Below, one piece after another: positions 44,546 through 53,212 of a stretch of DNA of 64,000 nt. The notes under the pieces are model-generated. The model had not been told where the DNA came from and did not search any database. It saw only the letters and a list, made by a program, of their open reading frames with translations. Each line of letters opens with the position of its first letter. Within the stretch, counting starts at the first letter, position 1. Position numbers and translations under genes: made by a program. The stretch comes from PALSA-612 sp963773055. GTDB lineage: Bacteria > Actinomycetota > Thermoleophilia > Gaiellales > Gaiellaceae. Location of the stretch: positions 372,001 to 436,000 of the forward strand of contig CAVYZL010000003.1 of the NCBI GenBank assembly GCA_963773055.1. Direction: 5' to 3'.

Positions 44546-45580
44546 ATGGCCCAGGTCGTTCCGGCTGAGGGCGGTCTACGGCGGGTGATCGGTGACGGCG
44601 AGACGCCGGACGCCACCGTCTCCGGCCTCAACGACCGAGACCTTCTCGAGCTGTACCGCCAACTCGTGCTCCTGCGGACGTACGACGAGCGGTCGGTCGT
44701 CTACCACCGGCAGGGACGGATCGGGACCTACGCGATCTATTGGGGGCACGAGGCGATGCAGGTCGGGTCGGCGTATGCGCTCGATCGCGGTGACTGGATC
44801 TTTCCGAGCTATCGCGAGTCGGCGATCGGGCTACTGCGCGGCATCCCCGTCTCGACTGTGCTCTCGTGGTGGCGGGGCCATCCGGCCGGGTGGTGGAACC
44901 CGGCGGACTACGGCGTCGCGTCGATCTGCGTGCCGATCGCGACGCACGTCCCGCACGCGGCCGGGTTCGCGTGGGGGATGCGGCTGCGCGGCGAGCCGGC
45001 CTGCGCGATCGCCTACTTCGGCGACGGCGCCACCTCCGAGGGTGCGTTCCACGAGGGCGCCAACTTCGCCGCGGTGATGCGCGCGCCGCTCGTCCTCCTC
45101 TGCAACAACAATCAGTGGGCGATCTCGACGCCGATCGAGGCGCAGACGGCGGCCGCGACGCTCGCGGACAAGGCGGTCGGCTACGGCATGCCCGGCGTGC
45201 GTGTGGACGGCGCCGACGTCCTCGCCGTCTACGAGGCGACGGCCGAGGCGGTCGAGCGAGCGCGGGCAGGAGACGGGCCGACACTGATCGAGGCGGTCAC
45301 GTATCGCGCGGCGCCTCACGCAACGGCTGACGACCCGTCGGCGTACATCGACCCGGAGCGTGTCGAGGAGGCCCGCCGGGACGAGTGCGTCGGGCGGTAC
45401 GAGGCCTACCTCCACCGCCGCGGACTGCTGACGGACGAGCTCGCTGAACAGGTTCGCGCGGAGGCCCTGGCGCTGATGAAGGACGGGATCGCGGCCGCCG
45501 AGGCCGAGCCGCCGGCCGACCCGGGCGAGGTGTTCGAGCACGCGTACGTCGACCCGCCGCCGGGGATGCGGAATGGCTGA
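44546..45580 (+). CDS. 2-oxoacid dehydrogenase E1 component, alpha subunit
   Basis: A 344-residue thiamine diphosphate-dependent subunit of the branched-chain/acetoin type. The thiamine motif is GDGATSEGAFHEGANFAAV with CNNNQWAISTPI, and the phosphorylation-loop sequence TYRAAPHATADDPSAY is present. It decarboxylates 2-oxo acids and passes the acyl group to lipoyl E2. Substrate may be pyruvate or branched-chain 2-oxo acids; the sequence does not settle this. ATG at 44546. The beta gene overlaps its end by eight bases. Confidence 0.93.
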   Translation: MAQVVPAEGGLRRVIGDGETPDATVSGLNDRDLLELYRQLVLLRTYDERSVVYHRQGRIGTYAIYWGHEAMQVGSAYALDRGDWIFPSYRESAIGLLRGIPVSTVLSWWRGHPAGWWNPADYGVASICVPIATHVPHAAGFAWGMRLRGEPACAIAYFGDGATSEGAFHEGANFAAVMRAPLVLLCNNNQWAISTPIEAQTAAATLADKAVGYGMPGVRVDGADVLAVYEATAEAVERARAGDGPTLIEAVTYRAAPHATADDPSAYIDPERVEEARRDECVGRYEAYLHRRGLLTDELAEQVRAEALALMKDGIAAAEAEPPADPGEVFEHAYVDPPPGMRNG

Positions 45581-46550
45581 GAAGTCGATCGTCGAGGCGA
45601 TCAACGACTGCTTCCACGTCGAGCTCGAGCGGGACGAGTCGGTGCTCGTGCTCGGGGAGGACGTCGGCCGGGCAGGCGGCGTGTTCCGTGCGACGGCGGG
45701 TCTCCTGGACCGCTTCGGCCCGGACCGCTGCGTCGACACGCCGCTGGCGGAGGCCGGGATCATGGGCACGGCGATCGGCCTGTGCATGGCCGGCTGGCGG
45801 CCCGTCTGCGAGATGCAGTACGACGCCTTCAGCTACCCGGCGCTCGACCAGCTGATCAATCACGTCGGGCGCTATCGCTGGCGCACGCGCGGCGGCATGG
45901 AGTTCCCGATCACGATCCGGATGCCGTACGGGGGCGGCGTACGCGCGCCCGAGCTGCACGACGACTCACCCGAGACGTATTACGTGCACACGCCGGGCGT
46001 GAAGGTCGCGATCCCGTCGACGCCCTCGGACGCCAAGGGCCTGCTCGCGGCCGCGATCCGCGATCCCGATCCTGTGGTGATCCTCGAGCCAAAGCTCCAC
46101 TACCGGACGATCCGCGGCGAGGTGCCCGACGGCGAGCACGTCGTGCCGCTCGGGAAGGCGCGGATCGCGCGCGCGGGAACGGATCTGACGTTCGTCGCTT
46201 ACGGGTCGATGGTGCCGCTTGCGGAGCAGGCGGCGGAGACGCTGGCGGGCGAGGCGTCTGTCGAGGTGCTCGACCTGCGCTCGCTGAAGCCGCTCGACGA
46301 GGAGGCGTTGCTCGCGTCCGCCGCGAAGACGGGCCGCGTCGTCGTCGTCCAGGAGGCGCCGCGCGTGTGCGGGTTCGCCGCGGAGGTGGCGGCCGTGCTC
46401 GCGGAGAAGGCGATCCTCGACCTCCGTGGGCCCGTGCTCCGCGTGACCGGTTACGACGTGCCCTATCCCTTCTGGCAGCTCGAGGACGTCTACATGCCCT
46501 CGGAGGCGCGGATCCTCGAAGCCGCCCGCACGCTGCTCGACTTCGCGTGA
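45573..46550 (+). CDS. 2-oxoacid dehydrogenase E1 component, beta subunit
   Basis: A 325-residue transketolase-like subunit. VLGEDVGRAGGVFRAT opens the pyrimidine-binding region, with TPLAEAGIMGTAIGLCMAGWRPVCEMQY following, and the C-terminal transketolase domain includes LDLRSLKPLDEEALL and GYDVPYPFWQLED. It pairs with the alpha subunit in an alpha2beta2 E1. ATG at 45573 overlaps the alpha gene. Its stop overlaps the start of the acetamidase gene (GTGA). Confidence 0.94.
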   Translation: MAEKSIVEAINDCFHVELERDESVLVLGEDVGRAGGVFRATAGLLDRFGPDRCVDTPLAEAGIMGTAIGLCMAGWRPVCEMQYDAFSYPALDQLINHVGRYRWRTRGGMEFPITIRMPYGGGVRAPELHDDSPETYYVHTPGVKVAIPSTPSDAKGLLAAAIRDPDPVVILEPKLHYRTIRGEVPDGEHVVPLGKARIARAGTDLTFVAYGSMVPLAEQAAETLAGEASVEVLDLRSLKPLDEEALLASAAKTGRVVVVQEAPRVCGFAAEVAAVLAEKAILDLRGPVLRVTGYDVPYPFWQLEDVYMPSEARILEAARTLLDFA

Positions 46551-47476
46551 CCGTCCACGAGCTGCCGCTCGAGCGGCGGACGCTTCACGGCCACTTCTCG
46601 GCTGACCTCGAGCCCGTATTGACGGTCGACTCCGGTGACACGATCGTCATCTCGTGCCTCAACGCCGGCTGGTGGACGCTCGAGAACGAACACTTCCCAG
46701 AGCGAGACGAGGAGCTCGACCGCGGACACGCCCTCATCGGGCCAGTCGAGGTGCGCGGAGCGAGGGCAGGACAGACGCTCGAGGTCGGAATCGGGCCGAT
46801 TCGCGTCGGGCCGTGGGGCGTCACGGAAGCCGGCGGCTTCGAGACGCCGCTCAACGATCGGCTCGGCGTCTCAGAGCTCGAGCAGTGGTCGCTGCGCTGG
46901 ACGCTCGATGCGGACGCGGGCATCGGCCGCGACCAGCTGGGCCGCGAGGTGACGCTGCGGCCGTTCCTCGGCGTGCTCGGGATGCCGCCTGCCGAGGCCG
47001 GCGTGCACCCGACAGCTCCGCCGCGCCCGTCCGGCGGCAACATCGACTGCACGGAGCTCGTGACCGGGACGACGCTCTACCTGCCGATCCCCGTCGACGG
47101 CGCGGTGTTCTCGGCCGGCGACGGGCACGCCGCACAGGGTGACGGTGAGGTCTCGCAGCTAGCGATCGAGTGCCCCGTCGAGCGTGCCGAGCTGACGCTG
47201 AGCGTTCGAGGCGATCTTCCGCTCGAGTGGCCGGCCGCGCGCACGGACGAGGCGTGGATCACGTTCGGGTTCGACGAAGACCTCGACGAGGCGGCCGCGA
47301 TCGCGATCGACGGGATGCTCGAGCTGATGGCCAGGGAGCACGGCCTCGAGCGCCGTGACGCGCTCGCGCTCGCGAGCGTCGCCGTCGACCTGCGCGTGAC
47401 GCAGCTCGTGAACGGCGCTCGCGGCGTGCACGCGATGCTCCGTCACGACGCGATCCGGTTTACGACAATCAGCTGA
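46547..47476 (+). CDS. Acetamidase/formamidase family protein
   Basis: A 309-residue hydrolase of the FmdA/AmdA family, which releases ammonia from small amides. Motifs: ISCLNAGWWTLENEHFPE, GHALIGPVEVRGARAG, LTLRPFLGVLGMPPAEAG, the SGGNIDCTELVTGTTLYLPI metal-region block and FSAGDGHAAQGDGEVS. It overlaps the E1 beta stop by four bases and lies two bases before the E2 gene, so it is an in-operon guest between enzyme complex subunits. Substrate is unknown. Confidence 0.9.
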   Translation: MTVHELPLERRTLHGHFSADLEPVLTVDSGDTIVISCLNAGWWTLENEHFPERDEELDRGHALIGPVEVRGARAGQTLEVGIGPIRVGPWGVTEAGGFETPLNDRLGVSELEQWSLRWTLDADAGIGRDQLGREVTLRPFLGVLGMPPAEAGVHPTAPPRPSGGNIDCTELVTGTTLYLPIPVDGAVFSAGDGHAAQGDGEVSQLAIECPVERAELTLSVRGDLPLEWPAARTDEAWITFGFDEDLDEAAAIAIDGMLELMAREHGLERRDALALASVAVDLRVTQLVNGARGVHAMLRHDAIRFTTIS

Positions 47477-47478
47477 CG

Positions 47479-48567
47479 ATGGCGTACGAGTTCAAGCTGC
47501 CGGATCTCGGGGAGGGCCTGACGGAGGGCGAGGTCGCCCGCTGGCTCGTCGCCGAGGGTGCGGAGATCGCCGAGGACGACCCGCTCGTCGAGGTGCAGAC
47601 GGACAAGGCCACCGTCGAGATCCCGTCTCCCGCCTCCGGCATCGTCTCCAGCATCCTTGTTGCAGAAGGCGAGGTGGTGCCGGTCGGGACCGTGCTCGTC
47701 GTGATCGGTGGCGATGCCGCTTCCGTGGCGGCCGCGCCTGTGCCGCCCGCTGCTTCCGAGGCGGCCGCGGAGGCGAAGGGGCCGCCGAGCGCGCGGGCGC
47801 GGGCGACGCCTGTCGTCCGCAAGATCGCGGCGGAGTCGGGCGTCGACATCGAGCATGTGACGGGAACGGGGCCGCAGGGGCGGATCACGGAGGACGACGT
47901 CCGCGCGGCGGCCGGGGCCAGTGGCGGTGCAGCCGAGGGCCGGCGGGAGCCGCTTCGCGGCGTGCGGCGTGTGATCGCAGAGCACATGGCTCGGGCTCAT
48001 CGCGAAGTGCCGCCCGTGACCTGGGTCGAGGAGTGCGATTTCGAGCAGATCGACCTGAAGCTGCTCGTGGCCACGGTGGCCAAGGCGTGCGCGGGGACGC
48101 TGCCCACATTCCCGGAGCTGAACGCACGCTTCGACAGCGACGCGATCGTCTACCTCGACCGCATCGACATCGGCGTCGCGGTGCAGACGGACCAGGGCCT
48201 CGCCGTCCCGGTCGTTCGGGGCTGCGACCGGCTGTCCGTGGAGGAGATCGACCGCGAGCTGGGCCGGCTCGCCGAAGCGGCGCGCGTGGGCACGCTCAAG
48301 CCCGAGCAGCTCCGCGGGTCGACCTTCACCGTCACGAGCGCCGGCAAGCTCGGCGGCCTGTTCACGACGCCGATCGTCAACCATCCCGAGGTGGCGATCC
48401 TGTCGATCGGCCGCGTCGCGGCTCGGCCGGTCGTCAGGGACGGCGAGCTCGCCGTTCGGCGAACGGGCACGATCGCCGTCACGTTCGACCACCGTGTGAT
48501 CGACGGCGCGCGGGCGGCCGAGTTCGGGCTCGCGGTGATCGCGGAGCTCGAACGGTCACCGGGTTGA
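47479..48567 (+). CDS. 2-oxoacid dehydrogenase E2 (dihydrolipoyl acyltransferase)
   Basis: A 362-residue acyltransferase. One lipoyl domain (FKLPDLGEGLTEGEVARW; the lipoylated Lys is in VEVQTDKATVEIPSPASG), a hinge, an E3-binding domain (ATPVVRKIAAESGVDIEHVTGTGPQGRI) and the catalytic domain with TFDHRVIDGARAAEF, whose His and Asp form the active site. It is short compared with multi-lipoyl E2s. The E3 gene (lipoamide dehydrogenase) is not in the window. ATG at 47479 follows the acetamidase by two bases. Confidence 0.94.
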   Translation: MAYEFKLPDLGEGLTEGEVARWLVAEGAEIAEDDPLVEVQTDKATVEIPSPASGIVSSILVAEGEVVPVGTVLVVIGGDAASVAAAPVPPAASEAAAEAKGPPSARARATPVVRKIAAESGVDIEHVTGTGPQGRITEDDVRAAAGASGGAAEGRREPLRGVRRVIAEHMARAHREVPPVTWVEECDFEQIDLKLLVATVAKACAGTLPTFPELNARFDSDAIVYLDRIDIGVAVQTDQGLAVPVVRGCDRLSVEEIDRELGRLAEAARVGTLKPEQLRGSTFTVTSAGKLGGLFTTPIVNHPEVAILSIGRVAARPVVRDGELAVRRTGTIAVTFDHRVIDGARAAEFGLAVIAELERSPG

Positions 48568-48613
48568 GCCGCCGCCGACGCCGGTAGGCTGACTCGATGG
48601 ACCGGGCGCGGGC

Positions 48614-49042
48614 GTGAACGAATCGAGCGTGCTGCACTCGCGGGCCGGAAAGGCGCTGCGGCGGCCGCAGAACTGGACGCAGCTGCTGAAGTTCTGCGCG
48701 GTCGGCGCGGCGGGGTATGTCCTCAACCTCGCCGTCTACTCGCTGCTCGTTCGTGGCTTCGACGTCCAGTATCTCCTCGCGGCGGTGTGCTCGTTCGTCG
48801 TCGCCGTTGCGAACAACTACTTCTGGAACAGGCTCTGGACGTTCCGCGGGTCGCGCGGCCACTTCTTCTACCAGGGACTGAGGTTCTTCCTTGTCTCGTG
48901 GTGCGCGCTCGCGGCCAACCTGCTCGTGCTCCGCGCGCTCGTCGCGCTGGGTCTGGACGAGGTCGCGGCGCAGGCGATCGCGATCCTCGTCGTCACGCCG
49001 GTGAACTTCCTCGGCAACAAGCTCTGGTCGTTCCGCCACTAA
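48614..49042 (+). CDS. GtrA-family membrane protein
   Basis: A 142-residue protein with four membrane helices of the GtrA/DPMS-like type: FCAVGAAGYVLNLAVYSLL, the loop NNYFWNRLWTFRG, and the last helix TPVNFLGNKLWSFRH. Members flip or support polyprenyl-linked sugars. GTG at 48614. The following membrane glycosyltransferase fits that role. Confidence 0.9.
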   Translation: MNESSVLHSRAGKALRRPQNWTQLLKFCAVGAAGYVLNLAVYSLLVRGFDVQYLLAAVCSFVVAVANNYFWNRLWTFRGSRGHFFYQGLRFFLVSWCALAANLLVLRALVALGLDEVAAQAIAILVVTPVNFLGNKLWSFRH

Positions 49043-49075
49043 GCGCGATGAGCGAGATGGGCGTGCGTCGCTGCC

Positions 49076-50770
49076 GTGCTCGGCGCGCTCGCCGTCGCCC
49101 AGCCCGCCGCGGCCGCTGCGCCTCCACCACCGCGTCTGGACGAACAGAGCGCGATCGCGGCGTTCCTCGCGAAGGGCAAGGTGGCCGACTGGGTCGGTCG
49201 CTATCCGAAGGGCTCGCTCGTCAAGCAGGCTTCGTACGACAAGAGGTACGGCGACTGGACGGCTCGCGTCTGGTCGGGACCGGCCGGCGAGATCGCGTTC
49301 GGCCGTGTCGACGACCTGACCGGCGTCGTCGAGGAGGCGTGGACCGGGCCGCAGGTTGCGTATCCGATGGCCCGCGGCCATGACGGCTCGTTCGGCGGGA
49401 AGGCGATCAACAGCTATCCCGTCTGGCTCGGTCTGTGCGCGCTCTTCTTCGTCGGGCTTGCGGATCTCAGGCGCCCGCTTGCGCTCCGGAACCTCGACCT
49501 GCTCGTCCTGCTGTCCCTCTCCGTCTCGCTCTGGTACTTCAACGCCGGCCGGATCTTTACGAGCGTCCCGCTTGTCTACCCGGTTTTGCTCTACCTGCTC
49601 GCCCGGGTCGCGTGGATCGGCTGGCGAGGGCGCGCGGCGCCGGCGTCGCGTCCGGTCTGGCCGGTCTGGCTGCTGATCGGCGCGACGGTATTCGTGATGG
49701 GGTTCCGCGTTGGCCTCGACATCGCTGACTCGAACGTGATCGACGTCGGCTACGCGGGCGTGATCGGGGCGCAGCGGATCGCGAGCGGCCAGCGGCCGTA
49801 CGGCCACTTCCCGCAGGAGGTCGGTACGCCGTGCGCGCCGCCCGACCGCGACGGGCGGCAGACGTTCCGGATCCAGCCGAACGGCCGCTGCGAGTCGGCC
49901 AACGCCCACGGGGACACGTATGGCCCGGTCGTCTACGAGGCCTACCTTCCCGGGTACCTCGTTCTCGGCTGGAAGGGGAAGGGCGACCGCCTGAACGCGG
50001 CGCGCTTCACCTCGATCTTCTTCGACTTCGCCTGCCTGATCGGGCTCGCGCTCGTCGGGTGGCGCTACGGCGGCAGGAGGCTCGCGGCGACGCTCGCGTT
50101 CGCGTGGGCCGCATATCCGTTCACGCAGTACGTCGCGAGCTCGAACTCGAACGACGCGATCCAGGCGGCGCTGCTCGTGTTCGCGTTCTGGCTCGCATCT
50201 TCTGCCTGGGCGCGGGGTGGCCTGTTCGGCCTGGCGGGCTGGACGAAGTTCTCCTCGTTCGTGCTGTTTCCGCTCTGGCTCACCTATCCGCGGCTCGAAC
50301 GTCCGCGGCGGGCTGCCGCGTTCGTTCTGGGGTTCGCCGCCGCGACGCTCGCGGCGTTCTCGATCCTCCTCCTCGATGGGCATCCGATCGGCGCTGTGTC
50401 GGCGTTCTGGCACCGCACGGTCGCGAGCCAGGTGACCCGTGACTCGCCCTTCTCGCTCTGGGACTGGCGGCAGTACCACGCCGGGCTGCCGGATCTGCAC
50501 GTGGTGCAGTGGGTGCTGGAAGCCCTGCTCGTCATCGCGGCCATCGTGCTCGCGCTCCGGCCGCGCGAGAAGTCACCGCTCCAGCTAGCTGCTTTCAGCG
50601 CCGCGTTGCTGATCGGGTTCGAGCTCGTGCTGACGCATTGGTTCTACCTCTACGTCGTGTGGTTCTTTCCCTTGCTCGCGTTCGCGCTGCTTTGCGAGCG
50701 CGATGGCTACGCGTCGAGCTGGGGATGCGAGGCGTCGGAGAACTCGCGCAGCTCGCCCGTGATCAGGTAG
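49076..50770 (+). CDS. Polytopic membrane glycosyltransferase (GT-C-like), N terminus probably disrupted
   Basis: About 564 residues. A signal-like segment and an extracytoplasmic domain of about 80 residues are followed by ten or more membrane helices. The stretches ASGQRPYGHFPQE and HGDTYGPVVYEAYLPG recall the acceptor loops of polyprenyl-phosphate mannosyltransferases. The only in-frame start is GTG 49076, inside the signal helix. If one base is dropped near 49072, ATG 49048 gives MSEMGVRRA before the same helix, so a frameshift is likely. The last 64 bases overlap the convergent phoU gene. Sugar is unknown. Confidence 0.65.
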   Translation: MLGALAVAQPAAAAAPPPPRLDEQSAIAAFLAKGKVADWVGRYPKGSLVKQASYDKRYGDWTARVWSGPAGEIAFGRVDDLTGVVEEAWTGPQVAYPMARGHDGSFGGKAINSYPVWLGLCALFFVGLADLRRPLALRNLDLLVLLSLSVSLWYFNAGRIFTSVPLVYPVLLYLLARVAWIGWRGRAAPASRPVWPVWLLIGATVFVMGFRVGLDIADSNVIDVGYAGVIGAQRIASGQRPYGHFPQEVGTPCAPPDRDGRQTFRIQPNGRCESANAHGDTYGPVVYEAYLPGYLVLGWKGKGDRLNAARFTSIFFDFACLIGLALVGWRYGGRRLAATLAFAWAAYPFTQYVASSNSNDAIQAALLVFAFWLASSAWARGGLFGLAGWTKFSSFVLFPLWLTYPRLERPRRAAAFVLGFAAATLAAFSILLLDGHPIGAVSAFWHRTVASQVTRDSPFSLWDWRQYHAGLPDLHVVQWVLEALLVIAAIVLALRPREKSPLQLAAFSAALLIGFELVLTHWFYLYVVWFFPLLAFALLCERDGYASSWGCEASENSRSSPVIR

Positions 50771-51384
50771 GCGGTCTGCTCGCCGACGTCGACCGCGTGG
50801 TCGCCGATCCGCTCGAGGCACCGAGACACGAGCAGCATCCGGAGACCCCATTCGCGGAGAGCCTCGTCGCTGCCGAGCTCGAGGACGTGGCGGACGAATC
50901 GTCGGTTCGCTCGGTCGATCAGCTCGTCGAGCTCGACGATCGACTCTGCACCGCCGAGGTCGCGCTCGGCGAAGGCGGCCATCGCCGAGCGGATCATCTC
51001 CTCGGCGCGCTCGGCCATCTCGTCCATGCTCTCGAGCACTGCGGGGTCGCCCTCGGTGCCGACGACGAGCTTCATCAGCTTTGCGATCGTCACGCAGAGG
51101 TCGGCCATCCGCTCGAGGTGGAGGTTGACGTGGAGGATCGCGAGCACCAGGCGAAGGTCGCTCGCGACCGGCGTCTGGCGTGCGAGCAGTCCCTCGATCC
51201 CCTGCTCGAGCGCGAGGTAGCGCGTGTCGACCTCGTCGTCGAACGCGATCACCTCGTCGGCAAGCTCGACGTCCTGGCTGCGGAGCGCGGTCATGGCGCC
51301 GCGGAGCGAGCGGATCACGAGCTGCGACTCTTCCTGGAGATCCGCCTCGAGCCGGTCGAGCTCTTCCTGGAACGTCAGGCGCAT
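50707..51384 (-). CDS. phoU: Phosphate signalling protein PhoU
   Basis: A 225-residue helical protein with two PhoU repeats. Metal-binding-type motifs appear in each: RLVLAILHVNLHLERMADLC and MLLVSRCLERIGDHAVDVGE, both with the E-R-(I/M)-(A/G)-D core. It damps PhoR signalling when phosphate is plentiful. ATG at 51384 (MRLTFQEELDRLEA) is the family start, 12 codons downstream of a longer possibility. It lies 81 bases after the kinase gene on the same strand. No pst transporter genes are in the window. Confidence 0.95.
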   Translation of the reverse strand: MRLTFQEELDRLEADLQEESQLVIRSLRGAMTALRSQDVELADEVIAFDDEVDTRYLALEQGIEGLLARQTPVASDLRLVLAILHVNLHLERMADLCVTIAKLMKLVVGTEGDPAVLESMDEMAERAEEMIRSAMAAFAERDLGGAESIVELDELIDRANRRFVRHVLELGSDEALREWGLRMLLVSRCLERIGDHAVDVGEQTAYLITGELREFSDASHPQLDA

Positions 51385-51465
51385 CGCCGAGCGAGCATAC
51401 CCCGGGTTCCGTCGCTCCACCCCCCGTCGCGGAGGCTCGCTGGTGAACGACCGGAAACGAACCGG

Positions 51466-52458
51466 TTACGCGTGCGCCGCGGGAAAGACGCAGCGGATCT
51501 CGAGCCCGCCCTGAGGCGCTCGGCTCGCCTCCGTCGTTCCGCCGGCGGACGTGGCGATGTGCTTGACGATCGCGAGGCCGAGGCCCGTTCCGCGGGACGC
51601 GCGCGCACGGTCCGCGCGGTAAAAGCGCTCGAAGAGGCGGGGCAGATCCTCGTCGGTGACGCCGCGGCCGTCGTCCGAGACGGCGAGCACGGTCTCCTCT
51701 GTGGGGCCGAGCTCAACGGCGACCTTGCACGTCGTTCCTTCACCGGCGTAGCGAATCGCGTTCTCGACGAGGTTCGACGCGAGCACGTCGAGCATTCGCT
51801 GGCGCACGGGGAGCTCCACCGTGGCCGGGCAGTCGAGGACGATCCCGACGCCGGCCGCCTCCGCTCGCGGGGCGAGCCGGCGGACGACCTGCTCGAGCAC
51901 ACCGAGCGCCGGCGTCGTCCCCAGGCCGACCACCGCGCGGCCGCTCTCCAGCTCCGAGAGAAACATCACGTCGTCGATCAGCTCGCCCATCTGCACCACC
52001 TCTCCCCGCGCCTCGTCGATCAGCGCCGCGGGATCCGCGCCCGGTAGGGAAGCGCTGTCGAGCAGCGCCATCAATCGCGCGAGCGGCGTGCGCAGCTCGT
52101 GGGAGACAGCAGCGGTGAAGCCGGCCCGTAGCTCCTCGTACGCGGCGAAGTCGCCCGGTGAGCTGAGGTAGAGCAGTGTCTCCGTTCGGCCCCCGACGTC
52201 GAGCGGGATCTCGATCGCCGTCCGCCCCAGCCGCGATCCGAGCACGTCGTCGGGGAAAGGCGCGCCCTCGACGAGCCCCTGAACGGCCTCGCGCGCGCGG
52301 CGGCTCGCGGCGAGCACGCGGCGATCGGCGTCCAGCACGACGACGCTCTCCCTTGACTCCTCGATCAGGACGCGCGTCCGCTCTGCCTCGTGCGCGTGAG
52401 CGTCCGTCACGTCGCCATGTTCCGCCTGCGGCCGCCGGCCGAAGAGACGTGTCACCAC
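51466..52458 (-). CDS. PhoR/SenX3-like histidine kinase without membrane helices
   Basis: A 330-residue kinase. A PAS-like region at about residues 30-95 (ESVVVLDADRRVLAASRRA) leads to HisKA with the phosphoacceptor in AAVSHELRTPLARLM, then the ATPase boxes NLVENAIRY, DDGRGV and GTGLGLAIVKHI. Unlike most PhoR and SenX3 proteins no transmembrane stretch is seen. It therefore seems cytoplasmic, or a membrane-anchored N terminus has been lost upstream. GTG at 52458 lies in the PHO box. It diverges from the response regulator 55 bases away. Confidence 0.88.
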   Translation of the reverse strand: MVTRLFGRRPQAEHGDVTDAHAHEAERTRVLIEESRESVVVLDADRRVLAASRRAREAVQGLVEGAPFPDDVLGSRLGRTAIEIPLDVGGRTETLLYLSSPGDFAAYEELRAGFTAAVSHELRTPLARLMALLDSASLPGADPAALIDEARGEVVQMGELIDDVMFLSELESGRAVVGLGTTPALGVLEQVVRRLAPRAEAAGVGIVLDCPATVELPVRQRMLDVLASNLVENAIRYAGEGTTCKVAVELGPTEETVLAVSDDGRGVTDEDLPRLFERFYRADRARASRGTGLGLAIVKHIATSAGGTTEASRAPQGGLEIRCVFPAAHA

Positions 52459-52482
52459 GTATTCACCAGCTGTTCACCAGAG
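52449..52482. promoter_or_regulatory. PHO box: three 11-base direct repeats
   Basis: Repeats of TCACCA begin at 52452, 52463 and 52474, exactly 11 bases apart; the last two read ATTCACCAG and GTTCACCAG. This matches the GTTCACC direct repeat unit of PhoP boxes in Streptomyces. It lies between the divergent kinase and regulator genes, and the first unit covers the kinase start codon, which supports autoregulation. Confidence 0.75.
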
Positions 52483-52500
52483 CCACATCGCAGTCCGGTC

Positions 52501-52506
52501 TATCGT
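52501..52506 (+). promoter_or_regulatory. Likely -10 of the PhoP-like regulator
   Basis: TATCGT at 52501-52506 has three of the six consensus bases plus good placement. Transcription would begin at about 52513, on or just before the GTG at 52514, giving a nearly leaderless message. The PHO-box units sit where a -35 would be, typical for an activator-dependent promoter. Confidence 0.4.
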
Positions 52507-52513
52507 AGGCGCC

Positions 52514-53212
52514 GTGGCCAAGGTCCTCATCGTCGAGGACGACGCTGTCATCGCGCGCGGCATGACCGAGCATCTCGGGGCAGCCGGGTTCGACGCGGTC
52601 AGCCTCGAACGCGGCGACATAGCGCTAGCGCGGTTGCGGTACGAGAAGCCGGACGTCTGTGTGCTCGACCTGATGGTTCCCGGCCTCGACGGGTGGAGTG
52701 TGATCGAGACTGCGAGGGCCGAGGGCATCGGCACGCCGATCGTCGTCGTCTCGGCGCGCGGGACGGAGCATGACCGCGTGCACGCGCTCGAGATCGGCGC
52801 CGACGACTACCTCGTCAAGCCGTTCTCGATGAAGGAGCTCGTCGCCCGCGTGCGTGCAGCGGCCCGGCGTGGAGTTCGGGCCGAGGAAGTCGCGCGCGGT
52901 GAGCCGATCGAGATCGAGGAGCTGCTGATCAATCCGGACGACGTGCAGGCGTACGTCGGAGGCGAGAACGCCGAGCTGACGCCGACGGAGTTCCGCCTGC
53001 TGTACGCGCTCGCGCTCGAGCGGGGCCGCGTCGTCACGCGCGACGAGCTGCTCCAGCGTCTCTGGGGGAGGCGCCAGTCGCACCGCGACCGCACGGTCGA
53101 CGTGTTCGTGCGCCGGCTCCGCGACAAGGTCGACCGGCGGGCGCCCCGGCACACGTTCATCCAGACACGCTACGGCGTCGGCTACAAGCTCGAAGCCGTC
53201 CCCAAGGCCTAG
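52514..53212 (+). CDS. PhoP/RegX3-like response regulator
   Basis: A 232-residue OmpR-family regulator. The receiver domain has VLIVEDDAVI, DVCVLDLMVPGLDG with the phosphoacceptor Asp and DDYLVKPFSMKE; the winged helix has AELTPTEFRLLYALA and the recognition helix DRTVDVFVRRLRDKVD. The GTG at 52514 gives MAKVLIVEDD. Because PHO-box repeats lie in front and phoU next door, it is probably the phosphate regulator. It ends overlapping the YmdB gene by four bases. Confidence 0.92.
   Translation: MAKVLIVEDDAVIARGMTEHLGAAGFDAVSLERGDIALARLRYEKPDVCVLDLMVPGLDGWSVIETARAEGIGTPIVVVSARGTEHDRVHALEIGADDYLVKPFSMKELVARVRAAARRGVRAEEVARGEPIEIEELLINPDDVQAYVGGENAELTPTEFRLLYALALERGRVVTRDELLQRLWGRRQSHRDRTVDVFVRRLRDKVDRRAPRHTFIQTRYGVGYKLEAVPKA

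Noticed and set aside
48479..50500. Very long open frame (673 residues) on the minus strand opposite the E2, GtrA and glycosyltransferase genes
   Set aside because: It is Arg/Glu/Asp-rich, low in hydrophobic residues and antisense to recognised genes; a typical high-GC shadow.
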